8,324 nucleotides of DNA from Candidatus Margulisiibacteriota bacterium (lineage in GTDB: Bacteria > Margulisbacteria > Termititenacia > Termititenacales > Termititenacaceae): the NCBI GenBank assembly GCA_031279305.1, contig JAITIS010000027.1, forward strand, positions 1 through 8,324. Reading direction: 5' to 3'. Within the stretch, counting starts at the first letter, position 1; each line of letters starts with the position of its first letter. Below are positions 1 through 4,781 of the stretch, piece after piece. Position numbers and translations under genes: made by a program. The notes below the pieces were generated by a model. That model was given only the letters and a program-made list of their open reading frames with translations. It searched no databases and was not told where the DNA came from.

Positions 1-853
1 ATACGGCTATGCGGCGCAAAAATTATCCGCGCTGACCGGCGCGCTGCGCAGCAAAGCGGCAATATGGAAAGATACTCAAAAGCTCGGGCAGGTTGTGGCG
101 GACCGGGAAAAAGCGGAGATAGACGACCTGTTTAACGGCAGCGGCGAGATCAAGCTGGAGCCGGTGGAAAAAAAGCCGGACACAGTAGCCATCGAGCTGG
201 ACGAAACAATGATCCACGCGCGCGACAACAAAAAGAGTGAGAAACACATGCCGAGAATTGCCATTGTCTACACGGCAAAAGAGCGGTGCGGTAAAAAATA
301 CTCGATACAAAACAAGCGCATAATCGCGCGTATCGAGCACCCGGACGACTTCGGCCAGCGGGTGTACTGGAACACCACAAAATATTATCAGCACCAGCTG
401 GCAAACAACGTAGTGATACGCTCCGACGGCGCGCGCTGGATACATAATATTCGAGAGGAGCACTACCCGCAGGCGCTCTGGCAGATAGACCCGTGGCACG
501 TGATCGACAAAATCAAACTGCTGAAACTGCCGGAACGCATGGAACAGCGGCTGATAGACCACACGCTGCACGGAAAGCCGCAGTTTTTGCGCAAAAATCT
601 CTGGCAGTTATCAATCTTGTACAAAAATTCAGACGTGCAAAAGCTGGCGCAATATGTGGACCGGAATATCGACGGCCTCTATCCGCTCCCGCAGCTGACC
701 GACCCGAAATTAACGCGCGCCGAGAAGGCTATGTTCTGCCGCGGCTCCGGCGCCATGGAGCGGAACGTAGGATTGGCAGTGACCGACAGGATGAAAAACC
801 AGCGCATGAACTGGAGTTTACGCGGCGCGAACAACCTGCTGGCGCTTAGATGA
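1..853 (+). CDS. ISLre2/UPF0236-family transposase, C-terminal part (5' end outside window)
   Basis: The frame is open from the left edge (first full codon at 2) to TGA at 851-853, leaving about 283 residues of a protein family usually near 450-500. It resembles ISLre2/UPF0236 transposases, which mobilise insertion sequences. Candidate catalytic acids, by analogy with DDE-type enzymes, are the Asp of an ELDE segment (200-202), the Asp of SDGARWI (425-427), the Asp of QIDPWH (488-490) and the Glu of GAMERNVG (758-760). The closing block RMNWSLRGANNLLALR matches the family's 'MxWSxxGAxxxxxLR' signature. Many relatives continue past this block, whereas this one stops right after it. A GTG at 95 is only an internal codon; the true start is off the window. 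GC content is like that of the neighbouring genes. Whether the element is still active cannot be judged without its left end. Confidence 0.88.
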   Translation, partial: YGYAAQKLSALTGALRSKAAIWKDTQKLGQVVADREKAEIDDLFNGSGEIKLEPVEKKPDTVAIELDETMIHARDNKKSEKHMPRIAIVYTAKERCGKKYSIQNKRIIARIEHPDDFGQRVYWNTTKYYQHQLANNVVIRSDGARWIHNIREEHYPQALWQIDPWHVIDKIKLLKLPERMEQRLIDHTLHGKPQFLRKNLWQLSILYKNSDVQKLAQYVDRNIDGLYPLPQLTDPKLTRAEKAMFCRGSGAMERNVGLAVTDRMKNQRMNWSLRGANNLLALR

Positions 854-999
854 GCGAAGCTAAACTGCAAAAAAAAGAGGGAAAAGCTCTGGAACTAAAA
901 ACGAAACTCAGTTATAAAAGATACAAGGAACGCGCCGAAACCCGCGCGAATACTGGCGTTTACGCGCAAACATTGTATCTCCCATTGGAGCTTTTTTAA
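850..999 (+). CDS. Small basic ORF overlapping the transposase stop; possible detached transposase tail
   Basis: A 49-codon frame starts with ATG at 850, overlapping the transposase TGA as ATGA, and ends with TAA at 997-999. The product is Lys/Arg-rich in its first 30 residues (for example KLQKKEGKALELK) and has a short hydrophobic end (YLPLELF). It lies in the -1 frame relative to the transposase. I see no classical X XXY YYZ slippery heptamer at the junction, although a run of eight A follows at 869-876. It could be a translationally coupled small protein, the original C-terminal tail of the transposase displaced by a frameshift, or a chance frame. No homology is recognised, so the call is weak. 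Confidence 0.3.
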   Translation: MSEAKLQKKEGKALELKTKLSYKRYKERAETRANTGVYAQTLYLPLELF

Positions 1000-1009
1000 C
1001 CAATTTTTT
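984..1009 (+). terminator. Weak terminator-like hairpin after the transposase region
   Basis: ATTGG (984-988) can pair with CCAAT (1000-1004) around an 11-nt loop, directly followed by a T run to 1009. The stem is only 5 bp and AT-rich, and it overlaps the stop of the small ORF, so it would be a poor intrinsic terminator. Confidence 0.3.
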
Positions 1010-1027
1010 GCGTAAATAAAAATTCAC

Positions 1028-1057
1028 TTGACACAAGATTGCTAAAAATTATATACT
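1028..1057 (+). promoter_or_regulatory. Near-consensus sigma70-type promoter with no obvious downstream gene
   Basis: A perfect -35 box TTGACA (1028-1033) is separated by 18 bp from a -10 box TATACT (1052-1057), which would place the transcription start near 1064. No plus-strand gene follows until 1914. A transcript would run toward, and antisense to, the 3' end of the minus-strand nitroreductase. It may be an outward-facing promoter of the adjacent insertion sequence, the promoter of a small RNA, or a remnant of a lost gene. Confidence 0.55.
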
Positions 1058-1073
1058 CTCAGAGTTTAAAACT
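1055..1073. repeat. Two overlapping small palindromes at the -10/+1 of the orphan promoter
   Basis: ACTCT-C-AGAGT (1055-1065) and AGTTT-A-AAACT (1063-1073) are each perfect 5-bp inverted repeats around one central base, and they share three bases. The first covers the end of the -10 box and the predicted start point, where a repressor operator would often sit. They are short, so chance occurrence is possible. Confidence 0.35.
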
Positions 1074-1184
1074 AGATATGCGCCCCCTATTCGTGAACGC
1101 TACCAAGAATTTTCTAAAAGTCATTTTTACAAAAGTTTGGCAGCCGGCGGACGGAGACCGCGGGATAAATTCAGTTATACAAAC

Positions 1185-1213
1185 AAAAATATTAGCCGCG
1201 CAGTCTGGCGGCT
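1185..1213 (-). terminator. Candidate intrinsic terminator of the nitroreductase gene
   Basis: On the minus strand AGCCGC and GCGGCT (+ coordinates 1213-1208 and 1199-1194) form a 6-bp GC-rich stem with an 8-nt loop, followed by TAATATTTTTG. It lies about 35 nt past the nitroreductase stop, a usual position. The T tract is interrupted, so strength is uncertain. Confidence 0.45.
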
Positions 1214-1247
1214 TCGCTTCCTATTATTTTTTCGGCGCGGGCGGCGG

Positions 1248-1850
1248 CTATTTTGCCAGCGGCATAATACATAACGGCATATCTGTTGTATTTAACTTTA
1301 ATTCCCGGCGTATGCCGCCAGCATTAAGGGTCATCAGATAGCGCGTGGTAACGCCCAGCGCGTCCGCCGCCAGATAGACATTCTGGCTCATCGCCCCGGC
1401 CAGAATATTGTCCAGCTCCGCTCGTTTGTTCGCGGCAGTGTCCGCCACGAAAACCAGAATAACAGGGGAATTCCGCACAAAATCGTCCGCGGTTATTTCC
1501 GCTTTGACGTTTTTAGTATTGACTTCTAACAGCACGTGATTTTGCCAGTCATAGAGAAACGCGCCGTCATTTTTCACAGCATAGACTTTGACGTGCGGCG
1601 GACGCCCCATGCCCACCGGCACAGTCCAGCCGCTGCTGTTTCTATTCCGGCCGGTCGCCGCCCATAATATAGTAGCCAGCTCGCTGTCCGACACGGCGCC
1701 GGCGGGAAATCCAGCCCGTGGGCCGGAAGCTCTCCTCTCCAAAAGCGTAAAAATACCCTCGCCGCTGGAAATCCGCGGTTTAGGAAGTTTAATTTCCGCG
1801 CCGGCCAAGGCCAAAAACACAGCTAACAACACCCAGTAGAATTTACGCAT
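1248..1850 (-). CDS. Exported SagB/ThcOx-like nitroreductase family protein
   Basis: This 200-residue protein belongs to the FMN-dependent nitroreductase superfamily, nearest to the SagB/ThcOx-like dehydrogenase group. An N-terminal positive charge plus hydrophobic stretch (about residues 2-18, ending ALAGA) looks like a signal peptide, so it probably acts outside the cytoplasm. Family features in order are the LLERRAS segment with paired Arg (39-40), LATILWAATGRNR (58-70), a degenerate 'TxPSA'-type loop (WTVPVGMGRPP, 75-85), the VYAVKNDGAFLYD strand (89-101), and AGAMSQNVYLAADALGV (151-167) with a PLCIMPLAK end. The Ser-Ala of the usual PSA loop reads Val-Gly. The ATG at 1850 is supported by AGGAG about 6 nt upstream (1857-1861). 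The substrate is unknown. It is divergent from the glycan operon and likely monocistronic. Confidence 0.85.
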   Translation of the reverse strand: MRKFYWVLLAVFLALAGAEIKLPKPRISSGEGIFTLLERRASGPRAGFPAGAVSDSELATILWAATGRNRNSSGWTVPVGMGRPPHVKVYAVKNDGAFLYDWQNHVLLEVNTKNVKAEITADDFVRNSPVILVFVADTAANKRAELDNILAGAMSQNVYLAADALGVTTRYLMTLNAGGIRRELKLNTTDMPLCIMPLAK

Positions 1851-1874
1851 AAGCTTCTCCTTAGTAATATTGCT

Positions 1875-1903
1875 TTGCGGATTTTACCCCATAATATTAT
1901 AAT
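1875..1903 (+). promoter_or_regulatory. Predicted promoter of the ChbG-epimerase-GT4 operon
   Basis: TTGCGG (1875-1880), 17 bp, then a perfect TATAAT (1898-1903). The start of transcription would fall near 1910-1911, only about 3-4 nt before the ATG at 1914, so the first gene may be leaderless or almost so; no Shine-Dalgarno sequence is visible upstream of that ATG. The divergent nitroreductase must also be driven from this short interval (1851-1913), perhaps using a TAAAAT on the other strand (1886-1881) as -10, but I see no good -35 for it. Confidence 0.5.
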
Positions 1904-1913
1904 TCTAGCCCTT

Positions 1914-2711
1914 ATGAATATCATTATCAACGCCGACGATTTTGGCATCAGCCCGGAAGCCAATCAGGCTATTGCCGCGCTGTACAAAAAAAAAGTAATT
2001 TCTTCCGCCACGCTTTTGGTTGATCTGCCGGAGAGTAAAGCCGCCGCTGAGCTGGCCAAACGCGACAAGATCCCGGTCGGACTGCATTTCAATCTCACAC
2101 TCCACAATGAGCATTTCCAGAACCGCGGTGATTTTGAACGCCAGCTGCTCAGGGGCAAAGTAAAAAAAAGTTATATACAGGCGGAGCTGGCGCGCCAGTA
2201 CCAAAAAATGCTGGACTTCGGCCTCCAACCCACGCATTTAGACAGTCATCAGCATATTCATAACTGGCCGTCCGTTTTTCCCATAGTCGCCCGTTTTGCC
2301 AGAGACAAAAAACTGCCGCTTAGGCTAGCGCTGGAAAAGCCGGTGTTCAATAAATACGATCCATTCAAGCCGGACGATCTAAAACACCTGCTGCGCAAGA
2401 TTATCGCTTATATTTTTGGCTGCTTAAACTGGCTCACCGCCAGAATACTCAGGGTCAAAACCAACCGGAATTTAAGCTCATTATTCGCCCTCTGGCCGGC
2501 GCCGGCAGTATTGAGCGAAAAACATCTGCGCCTGCTGCTCAGAAAAGTTCAAGAAAACAGCGAGTATATGTGCCATCCTCTCACCGCCCCGGAAAACACG
2601 CCGACATCTATCGCCAATATTTCCCTGCAGGAGTACAGTTTAATGACAAACCTAGAGTTTTTCGCTATGCTTGCCAACAAAGTCAATCTGCTGAATTACG
2701 GAGAGCTTTGA
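1914..2711 (+). CDS. ChbG/YdjC-family carbohydrate deacetylase
   Basis: This 265-residue cytoplasmic enzyme belongs to the ChbG/YdjC metal-dependent deacetylase family, which removes acetyl groups from N-acetylated sugars. The metal-site motifs are clear: NADDFG (6-11), VGLHFNL (55-61), DSHQHIH (110-116) and EYMCHP (217-222). Length is in the normal family range. I chose the ATG at 1914 because the family starts within a few residues of the NADDFG block; an upstream TTG (1875) lies in the predicted promoter. No ribosome binding site is visible. It is the first gene of an operon: its TGA overlaps the next ATG by one base. With an epimerase and a glycosyltransferase behind it, it more likely modifies a biosynthetic glycan or glycolipid intermediate than degrades chitobiose; that is inference. 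Confidence 0.92.
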   Translation: MNIIINADDFGISPEANQAIAALYKKKVISSATLLVDLPESKAAAELAKRDKIPVGLHFNLTLHNEHFQNRGDFERQLLRGKVKKSYIQAELARQYQKMLDFGLQPTHLDSHQHIHNWPSVFPIVARFARDKKLPLRLALEKPVFNKYDPFKPDDLKHLLRKIIAYIFGCLNWLTARILRVKTNRNLSSLFALWPAPAVLSEKHLRLLLRKVQENSEYMCHPLTAPENTPTSIANISLQEYSLMTNLEFFAMLANKVNLLNYGEL

Positions 2712-3649
2712 TGGCAAAATTTCTGGTCACAGGCGGGGCCGGCTTTATCGGTTCCAATATCGTCAAAGCCTTGCTTGCCAGCGGCGACACGGTGCGCGCG
2801 CTGGACAATCTGTCGACCGGCCGGCGCCAGAATATTGAGACTTTCTTAAATAAAATAGATTTCCAGCAGGGCGACCTGACCAGTTTGAACGACTGCCGCA
2901 GAGCCGCGGACGGCATAGACTATATACTCCATCACGGCGCGATACCTTCTGTGCCGCGTTCCGTGGACGATCCGCTCAAAACCAACGCCGCCAATATCAC
3001 CGGCACGCTAAATATTCTGACCGCCGCGCGCGAAGCAAAAGTAAAACGCTTGATTTACGCCGCATCCTCTTCGGCTTACGGCGACTCGCCGGCAATGCCT
3101 AAAGTCGAGACTATGGAAACCCGTCCCAAATCGCCCTACGCCATTCAAAAACTAGCCGGCGAGCTGTATTGCCAAAATTTCAGCCAACTGTTCGGGCTGG
3201 AGACCGTGATCCTGCGCTATTTCAATGTTTTCGGGCCGCGGCAGGATCCCGGCTCCGTGTATTCCGCGGTGATCCCGCTTTTTATCAAAGCTATGCTTGC
3301 GGACAAACAGCCGACTATTTTCGGCGACGGACTGACTTCGCGGGATTTCACCTATGTCGACAACAATGTGCAGGCCAATATTCTCGCCTGCGCCGCGCCC
3401 AAGTCCGCTGTCGGCGAGGTTATCAATATCGCCTGCGGCTACGAAATTTCGCTTAATCAACTGGCGGAAAAGATTAACGCCAGCCTCGGCAAAAATATCC
3501 GGGCGCAATATGCCGAGGAGCGTCCCGGCGATGTCAAACATTCGCTGGCCAGCATCAGCAAAGCGGAAAAGCTGCTGGGTTACAAACCGCTGATTGCTTT
3601 CGACGCAGGGCTGGCCAGAACTATCGAATTTTACCGGAATAATGCCTAA
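2711..3649 (+). CDS. UDP-sugar 4-epimerase, extended SDR family (WbpP/Gne-like)
   Basis: This 312-residue NAD(P)-dependent extended SDR interconverts epimers at C4 of UDP-hexoses. The Rossmann motif TGGAGFIGS is at 7-15, the catalytic Ser/Thr region is SSSAYG (119-124) and the YxxxK pair is Tyr143/Lys147 (YAIQK). RYFNVFGPRQDP (169-180) and the sugar-binding block GDGLTSRDFTYVDNNVQA (206-221 and on) are typical of WbpP/Gne/TviC-type enzymes, so UDP-GlcNAc/GalNAc or UDP-Glc/Gal are likely substrates; sequence alone does not separate them. The ATG at 2711 is preceded by GGAGAG (2700-2705) with good spacing and overlaps the deacetylase stop by one base (TGATG). It probably supplies the nucleotide sugar for the following GT4, with translational coupling across the operon. 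Confidence 0.94.
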   Translation: MAKFLVTGGAGFIGSNIVKALLASGDTVRALDNLSTGRRQNIETFLNKIDFQQGDLTSLNDCRRAADGIDYILHHGAIPSVPRSVDDPLKTNAANITGTLNILTAAREAKVKRLIYAASSSAYGDSPAMPKVETMETRPKSPYAIQKLAGELYCQNFSQLFGLETVILRYFNVFGPRQDPGSVYSAVIPLFIKAMLADKQPTIFGDGLTSRDFTYVDNNVQANILACAAPKSAVGEVINIACGYEISLNQLAEKINASLGKNIRAQYAEERPGDVKHSLASISKAEKLLGYKPLIAFDAGLARTIEFYRNNA

Positions 3650-4781
3650 AGTAGTCCGCATCATCTCCCGGCTCAATATCGGCGGGCCGGCTGTACACGT
3701 CACCAATCTCAATTATTATCTGGACAAAGATTACGGTTATTCTTCGCTGCTCGTCTACGGCTCGCTGGCAGCCGGCGAGGGTTCTATGGAATATCTGGCC
3801 AGAGACAAAAATTTGCGCGCCGTGAATGTGCCGGAACTGGGGCGGGAGATAAATCCGCTCAAAGACCTAAAAACTATTTGGCGGCTTTACAAAATAATCC
3901 GCCGGGAAAAACCGGACATCGTGCACACGCACACAGCCAAAGCTGGACTAGCCGGCCGGATCGCCGCCCAGCTCGCCGGGGTTCCCCAGATCTATCACAC
4001 TTTTCACGGGCATATTTTTCACAGTTATTTTGGCCGGGCTAAATCCCGCCTGTTTATTTTGATCGAAAAAATTCTCGCGCTTTTTACAACGCAAATTGTC
4101 GCTATCTCCGCCGGGCAAAAAGCCGACCTGCTGGCCTACGGCATAGCCAAACCGGAAAAAATCACGGTCATTCCGCTGGGTTTCGAGCTGGAGAAATTAC
4201 AAAATATCCAGAATGCCAGACACTGGCACTCTGTCTACAATCTGCCGCCGGAGATAATCCTAGCCGGCATAGCCGGGCGTCTGGCGCCGGTCAAAAACCA
4301 CGAATATTTTTTAGAAATAGCCGCGCGGGTCTGCGCCGCCAGCGAGCAGATCCGTTTTGTGATTATCGGCGGCGGCGAGCTGCGCGCGCGGCTGGAAAAC
4401 TCCGCGGCGGACAAGGGCCTGCGGAATAAAGTTTTTTTCGCCGGTTTTTTGAATGAGCCGGCCAAAATCTACGGCGATCTGGATTTGGTAGTGCTCACCT
4501 CGCGCAATGAAGGCACGCCGGTCACGCTCATCGAAGCCTTGGCCTGCGCCAAGCCGGTGATCAGCACTGATGCCGGCGGCGTAACCGATCTGGTGGAGGA
4601 CGGCATAAATGGTTATCTCTGCGGACAGAATGAGCCGGATATTTTCGCGGAAAAAATCCTCAAGCTAAGCCGGGACAAAAACCTGCGGGAGCAATTCGGC
4701 AGAGCAGGACAGGAAAAAGTTTTACGGACTTACGGCGTCAGCCGGCTGGCCGGCGATATCCACCGGCTGTATTCCGCTTAA
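3642..4781 (+). CDS. GT4-family glycosyltransferase
   Basis: This 379-residue GT-B fold retaining glycosyltransferase (CAZy GT4-like) transfers a sugar from a nucleotide donor. The N-terminal acceptor domain has the GGP loop (14-16), a HTHTAKAG block (95-102) and YHTFHGHIFHSYF (118-130), a set common in capsule, exopolysaccharide and O-antigen enzymes. The donor domain has GRLAPVKN (212-219) and the EX7E motif with Glu290 and Glu298 (RNEGTPVTLIEALA), followed by GGVTDLVEDGINGYL. The ATG at 3642 overlaps the end of the epimerase gene by 8 nt. The upstream ribosome binding site is weak (CCGGAAT), which suggests translational coupling. Donor and acceptor are not predictable. Its TAA (4779-4781) interlocks with the stop of the opposing gene. 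Confidence 0.94.
   Translation: MPKVVRIISRLNIGGPAVHVTNLNYYLDKDYGYSSLLVYGSLAAGEGSMEYLARDKNLRAVNVPELGREINPLKDLKTIWRLYKIIRREKPDIVHTHTAKAGLAGRIAAQLAGVPQIYHTFHGHIFHSYFGRAKSRLFILIEKILALFTTQIVAISAGQKADLLAYGIAKPEKITVIPLGFELEKLQNIQNARHWHSVYNLPPEIILAGIAGRLAPVKNHEYFLEIAARVCAASEQIRFVIIGGGELRARLENSAADKGLRNKVFFAGFLNEPAKIYGDLDLVVLTSRNEGTPVTLIEALACAKPVISTDAGGVTDLVEDGINGYLCGQNEPDIFAEKILKLSRDKNLREQFGRAGQEKVLRTYGVSRLAGDIHRLYSA
4778..4781. other. Shared TTAA: interlocked stop codons of two convergent genes
   Basis: TTAA at 4778-4781 gives TAA to the plus-strand glycosyltransferase (4779-4781) and TAA to the minus-strand transporter fusion (4780-4778). The two genes overlap by 4 bp, so no intrinsic terminator can lie between them; any terminator must be inside the opposite coding region. 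Confidence 0.95.

Larger units (their letters stand above)
1000..1247. other. Gene-free interval between transposase region and nitroreductase
   Basis: No convincing coding frame is present. The left half is clearly more AT-rich than the genes on either side. It contains a near-consensus plus-strand promoter (1028-1057), overlapping palindromes (1055-1073) and a minus-strand terminator candidate (1185-1213). The right end of the insertion sequence probably lies in or near this interval, but I cannot define its terminal repeat without the left end. A frame reading through 1039-1341 was judged spurious because it lies antisense to the nitroreductase 3' end. Confidence 0.5.

Noticed and set aside
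23..571. Minus-strand 182-codon frame opposite the transposase
   Set aside because: It lies wholly antisense to the transposase with its conserved acidic motifs, and its peptide shows no recognisable domain.
1039..1341. A 100-codon plus-strand frame starting with TTG just inside the orphan promoter
   Set aside because: Its start lies between the -35 and -10 boxes, it has no ribosome binding site, its second half is antisense to the conserved nitroreductase, and the peptide has no family features.
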